Below, one piece after another: positions 57,670 to 64,000 of a stretch of DNA of 64,000 bases (its first letter is position 1; every line of letters starts with the position of its first letter). Origin of the DNA: Tatumella sp. JGM118 (lineage in GTDB: Bacteria > Pseudomonadota > Gammaproteobacteria > Enterobacterales > Enterobacteriaceae); assembly GCF_018257515.1 (NCBI RefSeq), contig NZ_JAERJR010000006.1:1-64000 (forward strand), given 5' to 3'. The notes under the pieces were generated by a model, which was given only the letters and a program-made list of their open reading frames with translations, searched no databases and had not been told where the DNA came from. The position numbers and the translations under genes were made by a program.

Positions 57670-58245
57670 TCAGAAGCGGTAGCCTATGCCGATATTGAAA
57701 CCGTTAATGGCATGGGTTTTATTATCGTCATTGATGCTGGTACCTTCGTAGCCAATATCAATCGCAACGTTGTTAACCGGGTTAATCTGTATGCCAGCCC
57801 CATACATAAATGCGGCTTTAGTCTTCCGGCCATATTCTGTGCCCATATCACGGTAAGAACCGGATTCATAATTCAGCCAGGAAGAGGAGTATTTGGCCCG
57901 GTCGACATTGATACCCAGCAGGCCATAAACACTCACCAGCGGGTTAAACCGGTAAGCAGGGCCGGCAGACAGCGAAAAGTAATTAATATCTGCTTTGTTA
58001 TGAATAATATCTTTGGACCCGGAGGGAGAATATTCAGCCTTACTGGTCATATAAGTAATTGAGCCGATAACACTCAGCGGTGAATTCCACTCATAGCGGT
58101 ATTTTATATTCACCCCGTTCAGGCCTTTTGCATCCTGTATTTTACTGTGCGCATAGCCCAGAGATACGGTCTGCTCATTTGCCAGCACTGGCATACTCAG
58201 GCCCAGACAGGTAGCGAGTATGGAAACAGTTAATAATACTTTCAT
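57670..58245 (-). CDS. Ail/Lom/OmpX-family outer-membrane beta-barrel inside the cdi operon
   Basis: 191-residue outer-membrane protein. A signal peptide (about 1-22, VLA cleavage) is followed by alternating amphipathic strands typical of the eight-stranded Ail/OmpX/Lom barrel: QTVSLGYAHSKIQ, GVNIKYRYEWNSPLSVIGS, PAYRFNPLVSVYGLLGINVD, and the terminal strand NGFNIGIGYRF ending in Phe. Relatives act in adhesion, serum resistance or phage-lysogenic conversion. It is 25 bp after cdiC and 137 bp before cdiA on the same strand, so it is probably in the cdi operon. An Ail-like gene at this place is unusual. Confidence 0.88.
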   Translation of the reverse strand: MKVLLTVSILATCLGLSMPVLANEQTVSLGYAHSKIQDAKGLNGVNIKYRYEWNSPLSVIGSITYMTSKAEYSPSGSKDIIHNKADINYFSLSAGPAYRFNPLVSVYGLLGINVDRAKYSSSWLNYESGSYRDMGTEYGRKTKAAFMYGAGIQINPVNNVAIDIGYEGTSINDDNKTHAINGFNIGIGYRF

Positions 58246-58270
58246 CGTTAAGTCCTTTTATTGTTGAGGA

Positions 58271-58861
58271 TTAGTCCCGGGTGACGGCCTTGTCAGGCTG
58301 AAACCCGCGGGTAAGGTATTCCCGTTGACCGTTCGGGAATTCAGGAAGAGGGACCATTAACGGGTTCGCCTCACGCCAGGCGATGGCCTGCTGGTGGCTG
58401 ACCTGGTCTCCTTTAAAATTGATCACCCGCGGGCCTTTTTCGGCTCCGCGGTGATAAAGCGCGCGTGCGCAGCGTTCAGGAAAAAGTATCCTGCCGAACA
58501 GATGGCGCATGGACAGGGTGTCGCCAAAAGGGGCAATCCAGTCGCGGATCCACATTCTTTCGCCGCTGGCCCAGTCCCGCTCCTGCACCATGATCGCCGG
58601 TTGTGACAGATAGCGCTGTTCGGCGACATCGTCCAGCCACATCCAGCTCATAAACACCCGTGGCGTTGTGCCGCGACTGACCAGTACATACTGCTGGCGA
58701 TTAATTAGCGGCAGCAGCACCGTCGGTAGTGCATGGATCGGCAGATCCCGATGCTGCAGTGAGTGCATCCACAGCCAGACGGCAGCGCCGAAAGCTTCTG
58801 CGTCACTCATTTCCCCGCCGATGATCATCGGTGAATGCACATCATAAGGTCCGGTCTTCAT
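58271..58861 (-). CDS. cdiC: CdiC / HlyC-type toxin-activating lysine acyltransferase
   Basis: 196-residue cytoplasmic enzyme of the RTX toxin-activating acyltransferase family, which transfers an acyl chain from acyl carrier protein to lysines of a secreted protein. Diagnostic segments are GAAVWLWMHSLQHRDLPIHA, QYVLVSRGTTPRVFMSWMWL, RMWIRDWIAPFGD and LYHRGAEKGPRVINFKGD. Some cdi loci carry such a gene (cdiBCAI type), where it modifies CdiA. It starts 9 bp after cdiB and precedes the ail-like gene. Confidence 0.88.
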   Translation of the reverse strand: MKTGPYDVHSPMIIGGEMSDAEAFGAAVWLWMHSLQHRDLPIHALPTVLLPLINRQQYVLVSRGTTPRVFMSWMWLDDVAEQRYLSQPAIMVQERDWASGERMWIRDWIAPFGDTLSMRHLFGRILFPERCARALYHRGAEKGPRVINFKGDQVSHQQAIAWREANPLMVPLPEFPNGQREYLTRGFQPDKAVTRD

Positions 58862-58870
58862 CTCTGCCTC

Positions 58871-60613
58871 TCAGTACTGCCAGTTAAGGTTAAAACCGAG
58901 CGATACCGGGCTGGTTTTGAAACCTTCAGGTTTGGAGAATGGCACGGCGGCAAACAGGTCATAACCGGTGTTAAATGCCGAGCCGCGGATACCGAGGGCG
59001 CCCCCGGCCAGATGGTTACCTACCAGATTTTGCGTGCCATTGCCCCCCGTTTCACCGTAATCAACGCCCAGATAGAGTTCCTGCAGCGGGACCGGTGTCA
59101 CCCAGGCGATTTCATTGCGCACGAACCAGCCGCGATCGGCATTCAGCGAACGCTCACCGTCAAAACCGCGCACTGTCCAGCGGTTGCCGATAGCAAACTG
59201 ATCCTGTGGCGTCAGCGGGGTGGTGCTGAACTGGCGCTGGTATTGCAGGTTATAACGGAGTTTCTGCTTCGCCAGTGTGAAGGGGAGATCGAGCTGAGAC
59301 GATATGCGGATAATTTTGCTCAATGCCGTGGCATCCCCGAAATTTTCTTCCGGGGCAGGCAGGGCGCCGAACCAGCGGGTGCCTCGCTGATAACTGATAC
59401 CTGCATCCAGCGTGGCCTGAGCAATATAATGGCGATGTTGCAGCCCGATACGCCAGGCGGCGGTATGCCGCCGCTGCACTTCAACTTCGGTATCGTTGAT
59501 ATAGTTTTTCGATTCGCGGGCCAGTACATCGTAAGTCAGGGTGGTTTTCTGACTGCCGTTACGATGCAGAACACGGCTGACCCGGAAATCGATATTGCTG
59601 CTTTTTCCACTGTAACGGTAATCACTGTTCAGGCCGGCGACCGTCTGGTGATAGCGATAACGGTTGACGGTGATGCCCGACATCCAGTAACCGGCAGGGA
59701 CCGAATAGTGGCCGGTGATATTCCCCGAGCCTTTTCCGCGTTGACTGTCCAGGCTGCTGCTGGCGGAAATATAGGCTAAATCGCTGAGCGAAAAGGGGTT
59801 ATCCAGAAACAGTGTCAGCCCCCCCTGATAACGGCCGGTACTACGGGTTCCGGAGTCATCCAGCGAAGCGGCAACCCGCCACAGACGCCGTTGCTGCCAG
59901 TGCAGGGCAATATCACTCTCGCCTGGCTGACCGCCAGGCAGGATTTCCATGCTGGCCTGCACCGAAGGCAACCGCTGTAAATTCTCCAGCCCCTGTTCGA
60001 TGTCGCGCAGATCCAGAAGAGTACCGTTGCGGACGGGGAACGCGTTATACAGCGTAACGTAGTGGCCACTGTCCGGTGTCAGCGTGAGCTGGCGGATATC
60101 CCCCGGGATCACTCTCAGCTTCAGTTCGCCGCCGGTGAGATCCTGCGGCGGGGCCAGCACGCGGGTCGTGATATAGCCGTGATCCACCAGACGGTTTTGT
60201 AATGTGCTCATCAGCAGGTTGATGCCTTTTGCGCCCAGACAGTGACCGATCGCCTGGTGGCTGAGACGTTGCAACGGTAACCAGTGCGGCAGGGTATCAG
60301 TGCCCGAAAGAGTGACCCGGGAAAGAGTAAAACACGGGGTTTCCTGCGGAAAAATTACCCTTCCGTTACGGCCGGCAGACGGAGACAGGCGAACATCGGG
60401 GACCGTCGGGGTCAGACGCTGCTCTAATGCCCGCTGTTGCTCCTGCTGATGGATCCACTGTCTGTCACCCGTGTTCAATGCGGGCGGTGACCCGGGGACG
60501 GGTGGCTGAAGAACAGGTGCGGGTAATACCGGCAAGGCCAGTAACGGCAGCGGTAAGAGGATCAGCAGAATAAGATAAGCGCGGCATCGTGCCGCATTTA
60601 GCGTAAAAATCAT
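58871..60613 (-). CDS. cdiB: CdiB two-partner secretion outer-membrane transporter
   Basis: 580-residue Omp85/TpsB-family transporter that exports CdiA across the outer membrane. A signal peptide (about 1-27) is followed by a Pro-rich plug-helix linker, two POTRA domains (about 75-225, starting [13 protein letters not shown] and with [13 protein letters not shown]), then a 16-strand barrel with the conserved loop-6 motif [12 protein letters not shown] and terminal NLNWQY. AAGGAT stands 5 nt before ATG 60613. First gene of the locus cdiB-cdiC-ail/lom-cdiA-cdiI. Confidence 0.93.
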   Translation of the reverse strand: MIFTLNAARCRAYLILLILLPLPLLALPVLPAPVLQPPVPGSPPALNTGDRQWIHQQEQQRALEQRLTPTVPDVRLSPSAGRNGRVIFPQETPCFTLSRVTLSGTDTLPHWLPLQRLSHQAIGHCLGAKGINLLMSTLQNRLVDHGYITTRVLAPPQDLTGGELKLRVIPGDIRQLTLTPDSGHYVTLYNAFPVRNGTLLDLRDIEQGLENLQRLPSVQASMEILPGGQPGESDIALHWQQRRLWRVAASLDDSGTRSTGRYQGGLTLFLDNPFSLSDLAYISASSSLDSQRGKGSGNITGHYSVPAGYWMSGITVNRYRYHQTVAGLNSDYRYSGKSSNIDFRVSRVLHRNGSQKTTLTYDVLARESKNYINDTEVEVQRRHTAAWRIGLQHRHYIAQATLDAGISYQRGTRWFGALPAPEENFGDATALSKIIRISSQLDLPFTLAKQKLRYNLQYQRQFSTTPLTPQDQFAIGNRWTVRGFDGERSLNADRGWFVRNEIAWVTPVPLQELYLGVDYGETGGNGTQNLVGNHLAGGALGIRGSAFNTGYDLFAAVPFSKPEGFKTSPVSLGFNLNWQY

Positions 60614-61072
60614 GACATATCCTTGTCAATGAAGCGTAAATATCCATTTATGCTTTAAATACATTCATAAAATGACACTTATTGTACGGATTGGCAATGA
60701 ACTGTTTATTAAATATACACTGCATGTCGCAAATCAGACGAAATATCCCGGGGCCGTCACGGTTTTTACGGAGGACAGAAAAGGTAATTATTTCACCCGG
60801 CAGTGAGCACCTATTTCCTGCCGCCGGACGTCTCGCCTGAAACATATCTTGTGCTGTTCAGGCCCGGGGTAAGCACTCTGCGCATCTGTTCAGGCAGAAC
60901 CCTGGCTCTGTATTTCGTCATCGCTCTGTTTTGCCGTTTCTCATCACGGCTTATCGTGCGGGTGGGTTCACAGATTTGTGATAAGTACCGTGGCGGGGAT
61001 GTTAAATGCCGGGTTGTATGATATTTAATCACCGGAAGGGTTTTTCGATGGGTGAAAGAAGGATTTCTATCT
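60614..61072. promoter_or_regulatory. Upstream region of cdiB and of the divergent metallopeptidase
   Basis: AT-rich near cdiB (60614-60780), then GC-richer. It must contain the cdi promoter, but TTGCCA/TTGCGA hexamers there lack a well-spaced -10, so no promoter is assigned. No gene is recognised. Confidence 0.4.
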
Positions 61073-61633
61073 ATGCAGAAGGAACAGGCTCAGTACCCGT
61101 ACAAGGAAGGGACGTTACGTCTGATGACTCCGGGTGAGATTACGATGGCCCGGTGTGTATTTGGCAATCATATTATTTATCATCGTGTATGGATTCATAA
61201 TGACAGCTATTTCCCTTTTGGATTGCAGGGGAAGCGGGTTGCAATGTCTCCCAATGGGGAGGTTTGGTTCCGGAAAGAATATTATCATCCGGACTTTTCT
61301 TCGGGTTCTGTCGATGAGCGTTTAAAGCATAACTTCATTCATGAGTTAGGTCATGTCTGGCAACATCAGCATGGGCAATGGGTAAGGACCAGGGGGCTAT
61401 TTAGTTGGGCGGCATATTATTTTTACACTCTTGATAAACCGCGACTCACCGATTACTCCCTTGAACAACAAGCCAGTATCATTGCTGATTACTGGCTAAT
61501 TCTTCGTTATGGTATAAATATGTGGCTATATTTTCATAATAATATTTTGCAGGGAGAGTATCAGGGGAACGATAAGCTTAGTGATATCCCCGGATTATAC
61601 AAAAAAATTGTCACTACGGGTTGGCTGCAATGA
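61073..61633 (+). CDS. HExxH zinc metallopeptidase-like protein, putative T6SS effector (Vgr-related)
   Basis: 186-residue protein with the zinc-binding motif NFIHELGHVWQHQHG (HExxH around residues 94-98) and no signal peptide. Small HELGH proteins of this type are often annotated as Vgr-related and occur beside T6SS or Rhs loci. The start could be ATG 61073 or GTG 61052. The stop overlaps the next gene (ATGA), a lipoprotein of an immunity family. The pair is read as effector plus immunity protein. No vgrG, hcp or structural T6SS gene is present in the window, so it is an orphan module. Confidence 0.78.
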   Translation: MQKEQAQYPYKEGTLRLMTPGEITMARCVFGNHIIYHRVWIHNDSYFPFGLQGKRVAMSPNGEVWFRKEYYHPDFSSGSVDERLKHNFIHELGHVWQHQHGQWVRTRGLFSWAAYYFYTLDKPRLTDYSLEQQASIIADYWLILRYGINMWLYFHNNILQGEYQGNDKLSDIPGLYKKIVTTGWLQ

Positions 61634-61998
61634 TCAAACATACTTTATTGTGTGTGCCGGTCCTGCTTACCGGATGCTGCGGGCCGGGGGATAGGCTTCC
61701 GGAGATCCGCTATGCACAGGTTAACCTGAGTGGAAAACTGCCCTGTATTACCTATGCAGTGAGCCAGGGAGACCATATTTCTGCGGTTCAGATTGCCAGT
61801 GAATCCTCAGAAGGGCGTGCTTTTTTCCGGTTTTTTACTGAAGATCCGCCTTTCCCGAAAAAAGGACAGTGCCTGCCTCTCTTTGAATATCCTTTTAAAT
61901 CTGCAATGAGTTATAGCGTTTATTATTCAATTTATAACATTAATAACCCGGAAACTTTCGAGGTTAAGGCGCGCTTCACTCTCTCTGATCAGAAGTAA
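61630..61998 (+). CDS. Putative T6SS immunity periplasmic lipoprotein, copy 1
   Basis: 122-residue lipoprotein: lipobox LLTGC with Cys about 16, then a periplasmic beta-rich domain with conserved GPGDRLPEIRYAQVNLSGK and PCITYAVSQGD blocks. It overlaps the metallopeptidase gene by 4 bases and so is translationally coupled, as expected for an immunity protein guarding against a periplasmic-acting effector. A paralogue is at 62359-62748. Confidence 0.8.
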   Translation: MIKHTLLCVPVLLTGCCGPGDRLPEIRYAQVNLSGKLPCITYAVSQGDHISAVQIASESSEGRAFFRFFTEDPPFPKKGQCLPLFEYPFKSAMSYSVYYSIYNINNPETFEVKARFTLSDQK

Positions 61999-62358
61999 TT
62001 ATCTTCTTTACGGTTAGTTATCCGATGGTTTTATTTATATTATTTTTTTAGTTTTTTATAAATTAATAGCTATGACGGTTGTTGTTTTTATAAAAGTGAT
62101 TTTTATAAAAGCGCACTACAGAGACTTCTGTTAATCGCAGACTTCCGTTATCGGTTGACTCCCGGAGGTCAGTTTCCGTGAGCGGAAGTCTGTGGGAGGA
62201 AGGCGGAAACAGGTCTCAGGCACCGCAGGGAAGTGAAACCAGACAGAACACAGGTAAAACGCGAAACGCTGAATCTGACCGCCGGGGAGTTTATTTTCTG
62301 CTTTTTACGTGATGCAAAAAACGCTGCAAAGTCATATGCGAAAGACAAGGACAAGGTC
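61999..62358. other. Gap between the two immunity genes
   Basis: AT-rich start with a TTTTTATAAAAG direct repeat (about 62089-62112). An inverted repeat AGACTTCCG/CGGAAGTCT follows (62139-62147, 62183-62191). The in-frame stretch before the second lipoprotein (62233-62358) reads as protein-like sequence (ETLNLTAGEFIFCFLRDAKN) and may be the tail of a lost gene. Confidence 0.4.
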
Positions 62359-62748
62359 ATGAAAATTTATCTGTTAGCTGCGCTGGCGCTGCTCACCGGA
62401 TGTTGCGGGCGCTCAGGAAACGTCCCGGAGACCCGTCAGGCGGTTACCGTTCTGCAGGAGAATCAGCCCTGTATAACCTATGCTGCCAGCCCGGGGGACA
62501 TTCTGCTTTCTGCTGAATTTATCCGTGAATCCGGTAAAGGCGACAACTTCTATAAATCTCTTATCAGCTCCCGGCCGGTGATAACAAAAGGAGAATGCCT
62601 GCCTGTTTTTGGTTTTCATTTTGAACCCGCAGAGCAATATAACGCGTATTATCTGATCAGCAATCTGAATCATCCACGGAAATTAATACTCAAATCAGTA
62701 TTCACTCTGCCCGGTGATCACTCCGGGCCAGCCGGGGTCGGGCCATAG
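62359..62748 (+). CDS. Putative T6SS immunity periplasmic lipoprotein, copy 2
   Basis: 129-residue lipoprotein with lipobox LLTGC and Cys about 14, homologous to copy 1 (GRSGNVPETRQAV, PCITYAASPGD, KGECLPVFGFHFEPAEQYN). The upstream-extended open frame from 62233 is not part of the lipoprotein because the signal peptide begins at MKIYLLAALALL. No cognate effector lies beside it, so it looks like an orphan immunity gene against a related effector. Confidence 0.8.
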   Translation: MKIYLLAALALLTGCCGRSGNVPETRQAVTVLQENQPCITYAASPGDILLSAEFIRESGKGDNFYKSLISSRPVITKGECLPVFGFHFEPAEQYNAYYLISNLNHPRKLILKSVFTLPGDHSGPAGVGP

Positions 62749-62825
62749 GGGATCCGGGCGAAATGATGACGTCAGGTCTTTCCTGACGATAACAGCCCGA
62801 TACGGGGGCATTCCACCTGCCTGCC

Positions 62826-63293
62826 GACCGTATAAAAAGGCTCTTAGCCGGATTTGCTGAGGCCCGGATTTCCCAACATACCCGCATTGTCCTAGAGCCC
62901 GGACCCGCCGCTTGCGGGCGGGCCCGGCAAACGCCGGTTACTGACCGTATAAAAAGGTACTTAGCCGGATTTGCTGAGGCCCGGATTTCCCAACATACCC
63001 GCATTGTCCTAAAGCCCGGACAAGCCGTCTGCGGGTGGGGTCGTTAAACGCCGGTTACTGACCATATAAAAAAGCACGTAGCCGGATTTCCTGAGGCCCG
63101 GATTTCCCAACATACCCGCATTGTCCTAAAGCCCGTACAAGCCGCCTGCGGGCGGGCCCGGCAAACGCCGGTTACTGACCGTATAAAAAGGTACTTAGCC
63201 GGATTTTCTGAGGCCTGAATTTCCCAGCATACCCGCATTGTCCTAAAGCCCGGACCCGCCGCCTGCGGGCGGGGCCGGCAAACACCGGCTACT
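62826..63293. repeat. Four tandem 117-bp repeats with internal GC-rich hairpins
   Basis: Copies start at 62826, 62943, 63060 and 63177 (exact 117-bp period). Each contains TATAAAAAGG near its start, the invariant core CCAACATACCCGCATTGTCC, and a stem of CCCG(G)ACCCGCC/GGCGGGCCCGG type near its end. The copies differ by about 5-15%. No gene is convincing across them. Confidence 0.93.
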
Positions 63294-63371
63294 GGCTTTC
63301 CATCAATAACGAGCACACGGCACGTTCCGCTGGCAACGAGTGATACCGGGAGCGATGGCTCACCGTGGTTG

Positions 63372-63398
63372 TGCATTACGCTGGTGCGAAAGTGCACC
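63372..63398 (+). promoter_or_regulatory. NtrC-like enhancer sites
   Basis: TGCATT-N5-GGTGCG (63372-63388) fits the NtrC palindrome TGCACC-N5-GGTGCA at most positions, and a further half-site TGCACC follows at 63393-63398. They lie about 80-100 bp upstream of a sigma-54 promoter, the usual enhancer distance. Confidence 0.65.
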
Positions 63399-63473
63399 GG
63401 TAATTAACAGCGCAGAGAGGTGAAGGCGGAAGGATCGGGGTAAATTTTATTAATAAACAGTCAGATAGTGTTA

Positions 63474-63489
63474 TGGCACAGTTTTTGCT
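63474..63489 (+). promoter_or_regulatory. Sigma-54 (RpoN) promoter of the allophanate hydrolase gene
   Basis: TGGCAC-N5-TTGCT at 63474-63489 matches the -24/-12 consensus exactly, 40 bp before the start codon. It predicts expression under nitrogen limitation with NtrC as activator. Confidence 0.85.
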
Positions 63490-63528
63490 CTGTTGAATTC
63501 CATCTTGTATACCAGTCGGGATTCAAAC

Positions 63529-64000
63529 ATGGCATCTACTTTCGGACTCACCCTTCAGGATTGGCAACATCGTTACCGGCAGGATCCGCAGTGCATCCAT
63601 TCGCTGCTGGCCGCACACCTCGACGCGATCGACCCGCAGGATAATGCCTGGATTTATCTTGCGACCCCCGCGCAGTTACAGGCGCAAACCCAACCTCTGC
63701 TCGAACAGTATCTGCGTGACCCGCAGTCGCTGCCTCTTTTTGGTGTTCCCTTTGCGGTGAAGGACAACATCGACGTCGCCGGCTGGCCGACCACGGCGGG
63801 CTGTCCGGCCCTGACCTATACCGCGCAGGCTGATGCCTTTGTGGTCGCGAAACTGAAAGCGGCAGGTGCGGTAGTGATTGGCAAAACCAATCTCGATCAG
63901 TATGCCACCGGACTGGTCGGCACCCGTTCGCCGTATGGCGCGGTCCCCAATACCTTTAACCCCGATTATGTCAGTGGCGGGTCCAGTTCCGGTTCGGCCT
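63529..64000 (+). CDS. atzF: Allophanate hydrolase / amidase-signature enzyme (partial, runs off the window)
   Basis: The N-terminal 157 codons are present; the gene continues beyond the window. Amidase-signature motifs are visible: the catalytic Lys in [40 protein letters not shown], and the Gly-Ser loop GGSSSGSA containing the Ser that completes the Ser-Ser-Lys triad region. The text [11 protein letters not shown] is typical of allophanate hydrolase, which splits allophanate into CO2 and ammonia after urea carboxylase. The sigma-54 promoter and NtrC-like sites upstream fit a nitrogen-scavenging role. Another amidase of the same family cannot be excluded without the C-terminal domain. Confidence 0.85.
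   Translation, partial: MASTFGLTLQDWQHRYRQDPQCIHSLLAAHLDAIDPQDNAWIYLATPAQLQAQTQPLLEQYLRDPQSLPLFGVPFAVKDNIDVAGWPTTAGCPALTYTAQADAFVVAKLKAAGAVVIGKTNLDQYATGLVGTRSPYGAVPNTFNPDYVSGGSSSGSA

Noticed and set aside
60803-61021. Overlapping short frames on both strands upstream of the metallopeptidase
   Set aside because: Mutually exclusive, without start signals, and in the shared promoter region.
62826-63293. CRISPR array
   Set aside because: The units are near-identical over the full 117 bp with no variable spacers.
62702-63397. Minus-strand open frames repeating a 39-residue unit
   Set aside because: They arise because the 117-bp repeat period is a multiple of three; no start signal and GC-rich hairpins run through them.

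Overview
The window looks like the chromosome of an Enterobacterales bacterium, most likely Erwiniaceae (Pantoea/Tatumella/Erwinia-like). The core synteny valS-holC-pepA / lptF-lptG ... yjgR ... tRNA-Leu(CAA, leuX) matches the E. coli 96-97 min region. The accessory genes (membrane-bound gluconate-type dehydrogenase, DUF943/DUF3289/DUF1493 families) are frequent in Erwiniaceae. The genus is an inference from gene content; no 16S or marker search was possible.

Layout. (1) 0-8 kb: conserved core: valS, holC and pepA on the minus strand, then the divergent LPS-export permease pair lptF-lptG. (2) 8-25 kb: variable metabolic and surface block in the place where E. coli carries the idonate (idn) genes. 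It holds an S6-family serine protease autotransporter, yjiN, a LysR / M20 peptidase / MHS transporter cluster, a decayed IS200-type element, yjgR, a three-gene gluconate 2-dehydrogenase-type operon (Tat-exported small subunit, GMC flavoprotein, tri-haem cytochrome c), marC and a yjjA-like gene. (3) 25.1-25.6 kb: tandem repeats (52-bp units, then heptamer arrays with strong G-quadruplex potential). (4) 25.8-35.4 kb: leuX followed by a 9.5-kb island bounded by a 20-bp duplication of the tRNA 3' end. The island carries hsdR-hsdM-hsdS, mrr and two unknown proteins, and no integrase. (5) 35.4-48.4 kb: second accessory zone: an IS110-type element nested in an IS3-type element, a large SF1-helicase/PLD-nuclease fusion resembling the type II Mokosh protein, a RelE/NadS-like toxin-antitoxin pair, partly duplicated DUF1493/DUF3289/DUF943 genes, and IS3/IS4 remnants. 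(6) 48.4-60.6 kb: a contact-dependent inhibition locus on the minus strand, ordered cdiB-cdiC-ail/lom-cdiA-cdiI. (7) 61-62.8 kb: an HExxH metallopeptidase with two related T6SS-type immunity lipoproteins. (8) 62.8-64 kb: four 117-bp tandem repeats, then an allophanate hydrolase gene running off the window behind a textbook sigma-54 promoter with NtrC-like upstream sites.

Functionally, leuX and the 35 kb downstream form a conflict hub. DNA restriction (type I R-M, Mrr), an abortive-type or RNA-directed defence candidate (helicase-PLD) and a TA module sit first; inter-bacterial competition systems (CDI, T6SS effector/immunity) follow. The least explained items are the Ail/Lom gene and the large hairpin inside the cdi operon, the operator-like palindromes at the hsdR promoter and upstream of the helicase-PLD gene, the two unknown island proteins, and the G-rich heptamer array beside leuX.
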